This document shows positions 28,431 to 37,143 of a stretch of DNA of 64,000 nt, one piece after another. Source of the DNA: Parabacteroides merdae ATCC 43184. Its GTDB lineage: Bacteria; Bacteroidota; Bacteroidia; Bacteroidales; Tannerellaceae. A model generated the notes under the pieces. It ran no database searches. It saw only the letters and a list, made by a program, of their open reading frames with translations, and had not been told where the DNA came from. The translations under genes were made by a program, and so were the position numbers. The stretch spans positions 868,001 to 932,000 of the forward strand of contig NZ_CP102286.1 in the NCBI RefSeq assembly GCF_025151215.1, in the 5' to 3' direction. Within the stretch, counting starts at the first letter, position 1. Each line of letters begins with the position of its first letter.

Positions 28431-29774
28431 TCAAGTCCGTGAGACTGCATATTTGCGATAATGGTAATAGGCAATGCCGGCTAAGTCTGCTAGAAACCAA
28501 CCGATAGGAATAGACCACCAAATACCGGTGACCCCAATAGTGGGAATGGATGCCAGCCAATAAGAAAGGACGACACGTGTACCTAAAGACAGAATGGTAA
28601 GCACGACAGACATTCCCGGCATACGGATGGCCCGGTAATAACCATAAAGGAGGAACAAGATTCCGATGCCTAAATAAAAAACTCCTTCGATACGCAGGTA
28701 TTCTGTTCCGATGCGAAGTATCTCAGCCTCATCCGGACGGACGAAAATAAGCATCAACGGCTTGGCAAAAAAGAAAACTAACAGCGAGATGATAAGGGAA
28801 AAGACGATCGTTATAAGAAATGCGCTACGCACTCCCCGGCGGATGCGATCCCCTTTCCGCGCTCCGAAATTCTGGGCAATGAAGGTGGAAAAAGCATTCC
28901 CGAACTCCTGAACGGGCATATAGGCGAAAGAGTCGATCTTGACTGCTGCAGCGAATGCGGCCATGACAACCGTACCAAAACTATTTACCAATCCTTGCAC
29001 CATCAATATTCCGAAGTTCATCACAGATTGTTGGACGCAAGTCAGTGTGGAGAAAGAAGTGATTTCTCTCAGGCTGGAACGGTCGAAGCGCATATCTTCC
29101 CGGTGTAATCGTAGCTCGGGGCGGATTTTATAGGTATACAGCAAGATACCGGATGCCGCCGTTCCCTGTGCGATAACCGTTGCGACTGCCGCTCCTTCGA
29201 TGCCTTGATCCAGGACAAGAATAAGAAACAAATCAAGCCCGATATTCAAAACGACCGATACAGCCAGAAACCATAAAGGTGTTACAGAATCGCCTACAGC
29301 CCGAAGCAACGCTGCATAAAAATTATACAGGAAAGTAAAGACTATTCCCCAGAAAATGATCCACAGATAGTTACGCATCAACGAATAAATATCATAGGGA
29401 ACTTGTAACCATCGTAAAATCGGATCGAGCCATAGGAACACGGCAACATTCAGCAAGATGGTTACCGTGCCGATCAGCAGGAAAGAAACATAGATGCTAC
29501 GTCGCAGGGCGGACAGGTCTCCGGCTCCGTATTGCAGTGAGAAAACCGTGCCGCTTCCCATCGATAACCCCAGCAGGATAGAGATCAGGAAAACCATCAA
29601 GGTATAGGCGGAACCGACCGCTGCCAACGCATTTGCGCCGATACATTGTCCTACGATCAGTGTATCGGCTATGTTATAGCATTGTTGTAAAAGCGATCCT
29701 GCCAGCATCGGCAATGTGAATTGTAGCAGGGTGGTGGTTATACCTCCTTGTGTAAGGTCTCCTTTCCGTAACAT
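28431..29774 (-). CDS. MATE-family multidrug/metabolite efflux transporter
   Basis: A 447-residue protein with twelve predicted membrane helices in two homologous halves. The N-terminus has the MATE phrase TLPMLAGSLLQQCYNIADTLIVGQ, and the second half opens with the parallel GLVNSFGTVVMAAFAAAVKIDSFAYMP. Drives efflux of cationic compounds by Na+ or H+ exchange; the substrate is unknown. A -7 box TATTTTTG lies on the minus strand at 29814-29821. Confidence 0.92.
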   Translation of the reverse strand: MLRKGDLTQGGITTTLLQFTLPMLAGSLLQQCYNIADTLIVGQCIGANALAAVGSAYTLMVFLISILLGLSMGSGTVFSLQYGAGDLSALRRSIYVSFLLIGTVTILLNVAVFLWLDPILRWLQVPYDIYSLMRNYLWIIFWGIVFTFLYNFYAALLRAVGDSVTPLWFLAVSVVLNIGLDLFLILVLDQGIEGAAVATVIAQGTAASGILLYTYKIRPELRLHREDMRFDRSSLREITSFSTLTCVQQSVMNFGILMVQGLVNSFGTVVMAAFAAAVKIDSFAYMPVQEFGNAFSTFIAQNFGARKGDRIRRGVRSAFLITIVFSLIISLLVFFFAKPLMLIFVRPDEAEILRIGTEYLRIEGVFYLGIGILFLLYGYYRAIRMPGMSVVLTILSLGTRVVLSYWLASIPTIGVTGIWWSIPIGWFLADLAGIAYYHYRKYAVSRT

Positions 29775-29904
29775 TGTCAGCTCTTTTTATTCGTATAGTT
29801 TTGTATGGATCTGCAAAAATACGAATTAATCGGATAATCGTTCCTTCGGATCTCCGTAACCTGTCGGAGTGGTGCTGAGCTTTTGTTTTTGGGTAAAATG
29901 AACG

Positions 29905-30849
29905 CTAATCAAGCATCAAACTCATATAAGCTTCCCGGCTCTGATAGTCGAGCAACAGGCGGGTGAGCGATTGGGTGTCCATCTTTTTTAGTTCGCCGAT
30001 GTTATGAACGGAGTTTGCGTGAGTGAAGGCCCAGTGATGGATGAGGCGGTCGCGGTCCAAGACACGTGCCATACCTAAAGGGAAAGTTCCTGGTCCGGTG
30101 AAAGGAGTACGGCAGACGGCCTTTTCCACCTTGCTCTGTGTTGTAGCTTCCTGTAAGAGCAGGTTCTTGATGTTGTCGTTGTCATACATCAATTCTTTGA
30201 CATAGATATAGTCGCCGACAGGATAGAAAAAGATCATTCCGATCGGTTCTTCTTGAATGTTCAAGGCGGTCAGCATTTGTCCTCCGGACATCTGTAATTC
30301 GCGCAGGATAGTAACGAAATCGTCATAACCGTGCAGCACATAGCAAATACGTTCTCTCTGCTTCTTATTAAAAAAATTGTAGAGAGACTCCATCGAAGGT
30401 ACTTCGGGCGGTACAACCAAAACACCCTGTTCCAGTACTATTTCAGAAGGGCGGATATACGTTTCTTCTGAATAGTCGAAAGCTTCCGTATATCCTAAAT
30501 CGCGGTAATAGTCGAACAGCCATGGATCGGCCGGGATAATGACTGTTAAGGCCACTTTCCGGCTTTCCATCACTTCGAATGCTTTCTGTATCAGTTGGCG
30601 CATAAGTCCCTGACCTCGTTCGGAGGGAAGAGTGCAGGCTCCATATATATAGTTTACGGATATCTCCTTTCCGTAGTAAGTCATGACATACGGAAGCATT
30701 TGAAGGGCGGAAACGATTTTTCCGTTTTTCTCTATAAACAGGGCGTTTTCTTTTTTGTAAACCCGATCGAAGAATAGTTTGATAAATTCTTCGCTGTCGT
30801 TGAAAGAAGTACGCCACAGGTCGATCAATTGAGATTTGTTGTTATCCAT
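29905..30849 (-). CDS. GNAT-family N-acetyltransferase, Eis-like layout
   Basis: A 314-residue protein with a GNAT core in residues 1-130: the acetyl-CoA loop is CTLPSERGQGLMRQLIQKAFE. The remaining 180 residues may form a second, degenerate acetyltransferase and a sterol-carrier-like end, as in Eis-type enzymes. The acceptor is unknown. It starts 9 bp after the stop of the DUF2156 gene on the same strand and is probably its operon partner. Confidence 0.85.
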   Translation of the reverse strand: MDNNKSQLIDLWRTSFNDSEEFIKLFFDRVYKKENALFIEKNGKIVSALQMLPYVMTYYGKEISVNYIYGACTLPSERGQGLMRQLIQKAFEVMESRKVALTVIIPADPWLFDYYRDLGYTEAFDYSEETYIRPSEIVLEQGVLVVPPEVPSMESLYNFFNKKQRERICYVLHGYDDFVTILRELQMSGGQMLTALNIQEEPIGMIFFYPVGDYIYVKELMYDNDNIKNLLLQEATTQSKVEKAVCRTPFTGPGTFPLGMARVLDRDRLIHHWAFTHANSVHNIGELKKMDTQSLTRLLLDYQSREAYMSLMLD

Positions 30850-30858
30850 CGTTCAATA

Positions 30859-31767
30859 TTATTTTGCAGGTTTCTTTATTGCCGCGGATTTTTCCAATAG
30901 GATGAACGGGTTATACGAAAGTTTAGCCTGGCGCAGACCGGGAATACCCAAGTCTTCCTCTCGGTTCACATAGGTGTATTTTTCCGGAAGGTGAGAGGCG
31001 AATTCTTTGTTGATAACAGCATAAGCCCCCTCATAGTTCACATTCGCCTTTTCTACGTGGACGCCGAAAGTATTATGGTTGATCGGGGCACCAAAAGTGA
31101 AAGCGACAATCTGATGGTCTACGCAAATGGCTCCTCCAATAAGTCCCAATTCGTCATAATGGTTCAAGGCGTAGATTATAGAACGGCGTTCGTCGTTCAG
31201 ATCCTCCTCGTCATTATCTTCCCGGTTGGCTTTGTACCATTTACATTCGAGCTGAAGGCATTCGGGAACCAGTTCTGGTGTGATAGGAATATATTCGTAG
31301 GCAAACTTCTTATTGAATTTGTTGATATGATTGCGTTTCGCCTGGTATTTTTTCCCTTTTAGGGTTGCCAGGTCTTCACGCAAGTAGATGTAATCGAAAT
31401 AATTCCGTTCGGGGATGTAGAAAAATCCGCCGGGAATTGCCTTTTCGAGTTCTTCTTTGGCATCTGGCGTTACGCCTAACATACAGAGCGGGTGGCCTTG
31501 TTCGAGCGAGTCGGCTTCCAACAGGTCGATTGCTTGTTTCAGGTTGCCTTGACCTGTAGGAGTCATATAAGCGACTCTCGTTTTGTTTTCGATCCAGAAA
31601 CGGATCAGCAAGCTGCCGTTGACAATGGCGAACTCGCTATCGTAGAGAAACCGCCAACTGCAGATGTTGGCAAATGAATAATCGCAATTTTTATAATTGC
31701 TCGGTATCGTAAAGGATGTTATAATATCTCTATCTTCGATTTCAATTGGTTTAAACGGTATCTTCAT
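30859..31767 (-). CDS. DUF2156 (LPG-synthase C-terminal-like) protein, intact copy
   Basis: A 302-residue protein of the DUF2156 family, which has a tandem GNAT-like fold related to the catalytic part of phosphatidylglycerol lysyltransferases. Visible landmarks are YSFANICSWRF near the N-terminus, KGKKYQAKRNHINKFNKKF in the middle and EDLGIPGLRQAKLSYNP near the C-terminus. There is no membrane domain, so the acceptor need not be a lipid. Its first 133 codons and its promoter region lie inside the 1,784-bp tandem duplication, but this copy stays whole because the unit starts within it (31369). Confidence 0.82.
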   Translation of the reverse strand: MKIPFKPIEIEDRDIITSFTIPSNYKNCDYSFANICSWRFLYDSEFAIVNGSLLIRFWIENKTRVAYMTPTGQGNLKQAIDLLEADSLEQGHPLCMLGVTPDAKEELEKAIPGGFFYIPERNYFDYIYLREDLATLKGKKYQAKRNHINKFNKKFAYEYIPITPELVPECLQLECKWYKANREDNDEEDLNDERRSIIYALNHYDELGLIGGAICVDHQIVAFTFGAPINHNTFGVHVEKANVNYEGAYAVINKEFASHLPEKYTYVNREEDLGIPGLRQAKLSYNPFILLEKSAAIKKPAK

Positions 31768-31930
31768 CTTTTTCTTTTTTGATGTGCAAATATAAAACTA
31801 ATAAAAATGGCTGAATGTTTTATCTTTAATAAAAACAATCGATTTTGTTTATTGCGTGATAAACCCTATAAATGCTATTAATAGCAATTTAACTAAATAT
31901 AAAAATGATAGTGTATATTAAACTAACATC

Positions 31931-31938
31931 TATCTTTA
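31931..31938 (+). promoter_or_regulatory. -7-like element of the first AraC-type gene (repeated at 33715-33722)
   Basis: TATCTTTA, one base off TAnnTTTG, upstream of ATG 31982. It sits beside the upstream in-frame ATG 31940, which is therefore unlikely to be used. The duplication copies it. Confidence 0.45.
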
Positions 31939-31981
31939 AATGTTCGAAGTGAAATGGTTTTTATTTAAAAGTGAGAAGGAA

Positions 31982-32788
31982 ATGAATGCTGATAAAATAT
32001 TACCGATCGACCTCTATCATGCCGTGTCGATTGCAAATTTGACATTGGAAAGTGCTTTAAAGGTCATTCACGTCGAAGCTGGGCAGGATCATGAACTGTT
32101 GCCTTTGGAACCGGGAACTCTTGCTGTGATCTGCCGGGGAGGAAAGTTCGAATGCAAAGCACTTGGAAAGGAAATCTCCATAGTTGCCGGACAGGTGTTC
32201 CTGGCGTCTGTGGAAGATGTGAGTGAGATATCCCGTTTTTCGGAGACAGGTTTTGAAGGGATCGTGATCTATGCCGGTAGCGATCTGCTGATCAATCGGC
32301 AACGTCTGATGTTCCGGACGATTACACCGGACGAACTGAAGGAGTCCGGGCTTTATATCCAGCTGATGCAGTCACAAATCGAGCGAATGAGCGATGTCCG
32401 TGTCAAAGTGGTGGAATCGCTTTTGCGCGCCCTTATTTTCTTCCTCCAGCAGGAAGGGCATCTGGCGGACGACCGGGATAGCGAGGTTCCGCCTTTCTTC
32501 CACGATTTCGCTTTGCTGATTAGGCGTTATCATCATTATCCGGTTTATTATTTTGCCGAGAAGTTGGGAATGACTTCGGCGGAACTGAATAACAAATGTA
32601 AATTGCATTCCGGTATTTCGGCTGCGGAATGGATCAGCCAGTATGTATTGCTTGAGGCGAAAGACTTACTGATTAAAACTCGACTGAGATCTTCCCGCAT
32701 TGCTATGATGCTTAATTTCTCTAATTATGATACCTTTGCGCGTTGGTTCAGGCGGCATACGGGAGAGTTGCCAGGGAACTGGAGGTAG
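31982..32788 (+). CDS. AraC-type transcription regulator A, copy 1
   Basis: A 268-residue regulator: an N-terminal cupin-like sensor half and a C-terminal AraC helix-turn-helix pair (from about residue 185; YYFAEKLGMTSAELNNKCK is the first helix-turn-helix and SSRIAMMLNFSNYDTFARWFRRHTG the second). ATG 31982 follows the ribosome-like GAGAAGGAA, whereas an in-frame ATG at 31940 sits on the promoter. The protein is identical to copy 2 at 33766. The regulator B gene follows by 30 bp. Targets are unknown; the nearby efflux genes are candidates. Confidence 0.88.
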   Translation: MNADKILPIDLYHAVSIANLTLESALKVIHVEAGQDHELLPLEPGTLAVICRGGKFECKALGKEISIVAGQVFLASVEDVSEISRFSETGFEGIVIYAGSDLLINRQRLMFRTITPDELKESGLYIQLMQSQIERMSDVRVKVVESLLRALIFFLQQEGHLADDRDSEVPPFFHDFALLIRRYHHYPVYYFAEKLGMTSAELNNKCKLHSGISAAEWISQYVLLEAKDLLIKTRLRSSRIAMMLNFSNYDTFARWFRRHTGELPGNWR

Positions 32789-32818
32789 TGGAATTTGAAA
32801 ATTGAAAATTAAGATACC

Positions 32819-33343
32819 ATGAAATGGACATTTGAGAATGCGAAAATAAAGGGGCGGATCGTCTTGACCGATTCGCTCCATGAAGACCCGGATCTTCTGA
32901 AAGACAAAACGCTGTATAAATTTATATGGGTGGATTCCGGCGAAGTGGAGTTGGATATCGATCATCAGCATGTTGTTTTGAAGAAGGAACAGCTCGTTCC
33001 GCTTTCCCATTTGCATCATTTGGAGTTTCTGCGCATCGAAGGCAAATGCTATGCTTTGATGTTCAACGGCAATTTCTACTGTATACATGGCAACGATCAT
33101 GAGGTCTCGTGCAACGGGTTGCTGTTTCACGGTTCATCGCATGTGCTGACTTCAGGTCTTCACGCAAGTAGATGTAATCGAAATAATTCCGTTCGGGGAT
33201 GTAGAAAAATCCGCCGGGAATTGCCTTTTCGAGTTCTTCTTTGGCATCTGGCGTTACGCCTAACATACAGAGCGGGTGGCCTTGTTCGAGCGAGTCGGCT
33301 TCCAACAGGTCGATTGCTTGTTTCAGGTTGCCTTGACCTGTAG
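32819..33343 (+). pseudogene. AraC-type regulator B, truncated copy made by the duplication
   Basis: The first 111 codons (to 33152) equal those of the intact regulator B at 34603. At the joint the frame enters sequence antisense to the DUF2156 gene and adds about 63 foreign residues. The DNA-binding half is lost. If made, the protein would be a sensor-domain fragment, possibly able to interfere with the full regulator by dimerising with it; that is speculation. Confidence 0.9.
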
Positions 33344-33551
33344 GAGTCATATAAGCGACTCTCGTTTTGTTTTCGATCCAGAAACGGATCAGCAAGCTGC
33401 CGTTGACAATGGCGAACTCGCTATCGTAGAGAAACCGCCAACTGCAGATGTTGGCAAATGAATAATCGCAATTTTTATAATTGCTCGGTATCGTAAAGGA
33501 TGTTATAATATCTCTATCTTCGATTTCAATTGGTTTAAACGGTATCTTCAT
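33153..33551 (-). pseudogene. DUF2156 gene fragment, 5' part only
   Basis: The first 133 codons and the upstream region of the DUF2156 gene, in the second duplication unit. The frame runs on past the joint to 33063 through 29 codons antisense to the truncated regulator B. The catalytic C-terminal half is absent. Confidence 0.9.
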
Positions 33552-33765
33552 CTTTTTCTTTTTTGATGTGCAAATATAAAACTAATAAAAATGGCTGAAT
33601 GTTTTATCTTTAATAAAAACAATCGATTTTGTTTATTGCGTGATAAACCCTATAAATGCTATTAATAGCAATTTAACTAAATATAAAAATGATAGTGTAT
33701 ATTAAACTAACATCTATCTTTAAATGTTCGAAGTGAAATGGTTTTTATTTAAAAGTGAGAAGGAA

Positions 33766-34572
33766 ATGAATGCTGATAAAATATTACCGATCGACCTCTA
33801 TCATGCCGTGTCGATTGCAAATTTGACATTGGAAAGTGCTTTAAAGGTCATTCACGTCGAAGCTGGGCAGGATCATGAACTGTTGCCTTTGGAACCGGGA
33901 ACTCTTGCTGTGATCTGCCGGGGAGGAAAGTTCGAATGCAAAGCACTTGGAAAGGAAATCTCCATAGTTGCCGGACAGGTGTTCCTGGCGTCTGTGGAAG
34001 ATGTGAGTGAGATATCCCGTTTTTCGGAGACAGGTTTTGAAGGGATCGTGATCTATGCCGGTAGCGATCTGCTGATCAATCGGCAACGTCTGATGTTCCG
34101 GACGATTACACCGGACGAACTGAAGGAGTCCGGGCTTTATATCCAGCTGATGCAGTCACAAATCGAGCGAATGAGCGATGTCCGTGTCAAAGTGGTGGAA
34201 TCGCTTTTGCGCGCCCTTATTTTCTTCCTCCAGCAGGAAGGGCATCTGGCGGACGACCGGGATAGCGAGGTTCCGCCTTTCTTCCACGATTTCGCTTTGC
34301 TGATTAGGCGTTATCATCATTATCCGGTTTATTATTTTGCCGAGAAGTTGGGAATGACTTCGGCGGAACTGAATAACAAATGTAAATTGCATTCCGGTAT
34401 TTCGGCTGCGGAATGGATCAGCCAGTATGTATTGCTTGAGGCGAAAGACTTACTGATTAAAACTCGACTGAGATCTTCCCGCATTGCTATGATGCTTAAT
34501 TTCTCTAATTATGATACCTTTGCGCGTTGGTTCAGGCGGCATACGGGAGAGTTGCCAGGGAACTGGAGGTAG
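33766..34572 (+). CDS. AraC-type transcription regulator A, copy 2
   Basis: Identical in sequence to copy 1 (31982-32788), including the upstream -7-like element and ribosome site. This copy precedes the intact regulator B by 30 bp and so retains the ancestral arrangement. Two full copies of regulator A should raise its dose. Confidence 0.88.
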   Translation: MNADKILPIDLYHAVSIANLTLESALKVIHVEAGQDHELLPLEPGTLAVICRGGKFECKALGKEISIVAGQVFLASVEDVSEISRFSETGFEGIVIYAGSDLLINRQRLMFRTITPDELKESGLYIQLMQSQIERMSDVRVKVVESLLRALIFFLQQEGHLADDRDSEVPPFFHDFALLIRRYHHYPVYYFAEKLGMTSAELNNKCKLHSGISAAEWISQYVLLEAKDLLIKTRLRSSRIAMMLNFSNYDTFARWFRRHTGELPGNWR

Positions 34573-34602
34573 TGGAATTTGAAAATTGAAAATTAAGATA
34601 CC

Positions 34603-35439
34603 ATGAAATGGACATTTGAGAATGCGAAAATAAAGGGGCGGATCGTCTTGACCGATTCGCTCCATGAAGACCCGGATCTTCTGAAAGACAAAACGCTGTA
34701 TAAATTTATATGGGTGGATTCCGGCGAAGTGGAGTTGGATATCGATCATCAGCATGTTGTTTTGAAGAAGGAACAGCTCGTTCCGCTTTCCCATTTGCAT
34801 CATTTGGAGTTTCTGCGCATCGAAGGCAAATGCTATGCTTTGATGTTCAACGGCAATTTCTACTGTATACATGGCAACGATCATGAGGTCTCGTGCAACG
34901 GGTTGCTGTTTCACGGTTCATCGCATGTGCTGACTTTTGTCCTTTCGGAAGATGAACGGCGGAAGATCGACACGCTGACGAGGATCATGCAAGAGGAGTT
35001 TCTCAGTACCGATCACCTGCAAGACGAGATGCTCCGGGTATTGTTGAAACGGTTTATCATATTATGTACGCGAATAGCGGAAGATCGGCAGGGAGCTGTT
35101 CGGGAGAACAGCCTCCAGTTCGAGACGATCCGCAAATTCTATGTCCTGGTCGATACCTATTTTAAGGAGAAAAAACAGGTGCAGGAATATGCGGACATGC
35201 TGAACAAATCCCCGAAGACACTGGCAAATATCCTTTCCGCCTATCAGCAGCCTTCCGCCATCCGTATCATCCATAACCGCATTCAGGCAGAAGCCCGGCG
35301 TTTACTGCTTTATACGGCTAAAAGCTCTAAAGAGATCGCTTTGATGCTAGGATTCGAAGACCAGGCTGCGTTCAGCCGTTTCTTTAAGAACGCAGCCGGA
35401 CTAAGCGCGACCGAATATCGCCACCAATATAAAAAATGA
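34603..35439 (+). CDS. AraC-type transcription regulator B, intact
   Basis: A 278-residue AraC regulator. The N-terminal half is a cupin-like domain (SLHEDPDLLKDKTLYKFIW..VELDIDHQHVVLKKEQLVP); the C-terminal 100 residues are the DNA-binding domain, with QEYADMLNKSPKTLANIL and the conserved second helix SSKEIALMLGFEDQAAFSRFFKNAAG. It follows regulator A by 30 bp. Its end overlaps by 39 bp the frame-shifted extension of cusB on the other strand; with the ancestral cusB stop (35489) the genes would not touch. Confidence 0.9.
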   Translation: MKWTFENAKIKGRIVLTDSLHEDPDLLKDKTLYKFIWVDSGEVELDIDHQHVVLKKEQLVPLSHLHHLEFLRIEGKCYALMFNGNFYCIHGNDHEVSCNGLLFHGSSHVLTFVLSEDERRKIDTLTRIMQEEFLSTDHLQDEMLRVLLKRFIILCTRIAEDRQGAVRENSLQFETIRKFYVLVDTYFKEKKQVQEYADMLNKSPKTLANILSAYQQPSAIRIIHNRIQAEARRLLLYTAKSSKEIALMLGFEDQAAFSRFFKNAAGLSATEYRHQYKK

Positions 35440-35488
35440 TAATAGTGGCGATGACGGGCTGGTCGCTTGTCCGGGTTGTAGTATCCGC

Positions 35489-37143
35489 TTATTGCCGGTA
35501 TTTGCAACAACCCGGCAGTTGGTCGTAGACGTTTGATCCGCTTTATAAGTATCTGTGTCGTGCCCCGCTTTGGCAATAGCTTTGCTAATAGCGTCCACAG
35601 ATGTTTTGGACGGATTGTATTGTAGATGTATCATCTGTTTTTCCTTATCCCAATGAACCGACGAAACGCCGTTTACACTTTTGGCTGCTGTTTCGATGCG
35701 TTGTTTACACATGTCGCAGGAACCTTTTACCCCGAACATGGCATGCTCGCCTGCCGGTTCCGGTTGTGCTGCGGATGTACCGTGCGCGGCATACCCTTCG
35801 TGACCGCTCATCGTATGCCCTACATGGCCGCTCATCGGTTGTGCTTCGCCGTCATTGTTCATCATCGACTGTTTCCCTTCCAGTTGGGCACTGGCATCTA
35901 TCGAGAAAACACCGTTCGTTACGACTTCTTCTCCTTCGGATAATCCTTTTAATATCACGTATGCGTTGCCGAGGGAAGGACCAAGTTCTACTTCACGCAT
36001 CAGGAAGGTCGGAGTGGAGGTGTCCGGTTGCTTGACATAAACGATGGAACGTTTGCCGGTCCAGAGAACAGCAGTTTGCGGCACGGTGATCCGGTCTTTA
36101 TATCCTTGAAGCGGGGCGCTGACCTCGGCGGTCGCATACATCTCCGGCTTCAGTTCCATATGGCTGTTGGGGACTTCTACCCGGACACGTGCCGTACGGG
36201 TGGACGGGTTGATGATCGGATCGATAAACGCGATCCGGCCCGTATAGGTCTTGCCGGGAAGAGCCTGCAAGGTGAAATGAACCTGGTCGCCTCTGTTCAG
36301 GAAAGGCAGGTCAACTTCGAAAGTGTCGAACATCGCCCATACGCTCGACAGGTTCGCTATGTCGAACAGGACAGCTCCGGAGGCGACATAATCGCCCTGG
36401 TTTACGCGTTTGGTCATGACGATTCCGCTTACGTTCGCTTTGATCTCGACGAGTGGGGAAACGCTACCGGACTGTTCGATCGCTTCTATCTGGGCGTTCG
36501 TCATTTTCCAGAGACGGAGTTTCTCGTGGGCTGCCTGGATCAGGGCGGGCTGCTTCATCTTGATGGCTTCCAACAGTTCCTGCTGGGCGGTGAACAGTTC
36601 GGGTGAATAAAGGACGGCAAGTGTTTGTCCGGCTCGTACGCTCTCACCGGTAAAATTGATGTTGAGTTGTTCGATACGTCCGCCTACATGCGCTGTCTGT
36701 GACTGTAAGCTTTGTTCGTTCGGGGCGATCTTGCCATACAGGCGGACTGTCTTGACCGGGTTTTTCCTGCTGACCTTTGAAGTCTGCACGTCTGCCAGGG
36801 CGGCCGCCTCTTCCGATAACTGGATTGCTTTCGGGTCGGAGTTCTCTCCGCCGCCGCTTCCTTTACGGACCGGGATCAAGTCCATCGCGCAGATCGGGCA
36901 TTTGCCGGGTTTATCCTGGCGTATCTGGGGGTGCATGGAGCAGGTCCAGACGCCCGTCTCGTCCTGTACGAGGTCGTGACTGTGTCCTTCGTGCATCTCA
37001 TGCCCCTCATGGGTAGCCGGAGCGGGGCTTTCAGACGAGCTGAACAACAACCAGCCGACTAATAAGCCGGCACAGGCTACTATTATATATTGAACCGGTT
37101 TGCTTTTTATTATTTCATTTATCTTTTTCATCTTGTTATTCAT
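35489..37143 (-). pseudogene. cusB: Copper/silver RND efflux adaptor with C-terminal HMA domain, frameshifted near its end
   Basis: A membrane-fusion (adaptor) protein linking a RND pump to an outer-membrane channel. Order: N-terminal membrane anchor; Met/His-rich stretch; heavy-metal-binding domain WTCSMHPQIRQDKPGKCPICAMDL; barrel-sandwich and beta-barrel domains (residues 110-400); a Met/His linker; and a C-terminal HMA domain with GSCDMCKQRIE. At about 35530 one base seems lost: reading on in frame gives 35 unrelated residues to 35401, whereas the shifted frame gives VYDQLPGCCKYRQ and a stop at 35489, the ending expected for such proteins. The core is intact, so it may still work. Confidence 0.8.

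Larger units (their letters stand above)
31369..33152. repeat. Tandem duplication, first unit (1,784 bp)
   Basis: Bases 31369-33152 recur directly as 33153-34936 without any difference that I can find. The unit runs from inside the DUF2156 gene through the whole first AraC-type gene into codon 112 of the second AraC-type gene. The joint at 33152/33153 (GACTT then CAGGTC) shows no shared bases between the two ends, so it was not made by recombination between long repeats. Perfect identity indicates a very recent event or an assembly artefact. Confidence 0.95.
33153..34936. repeat. Tandem duplication, second unit (1,784 bp)
   Basis: Direct copy of 31369-33152 at an offset of 1,784. After 34936 regulator B continues normally, so this unit joins intact flanking sequence on its right. 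Confidence 0.95.
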
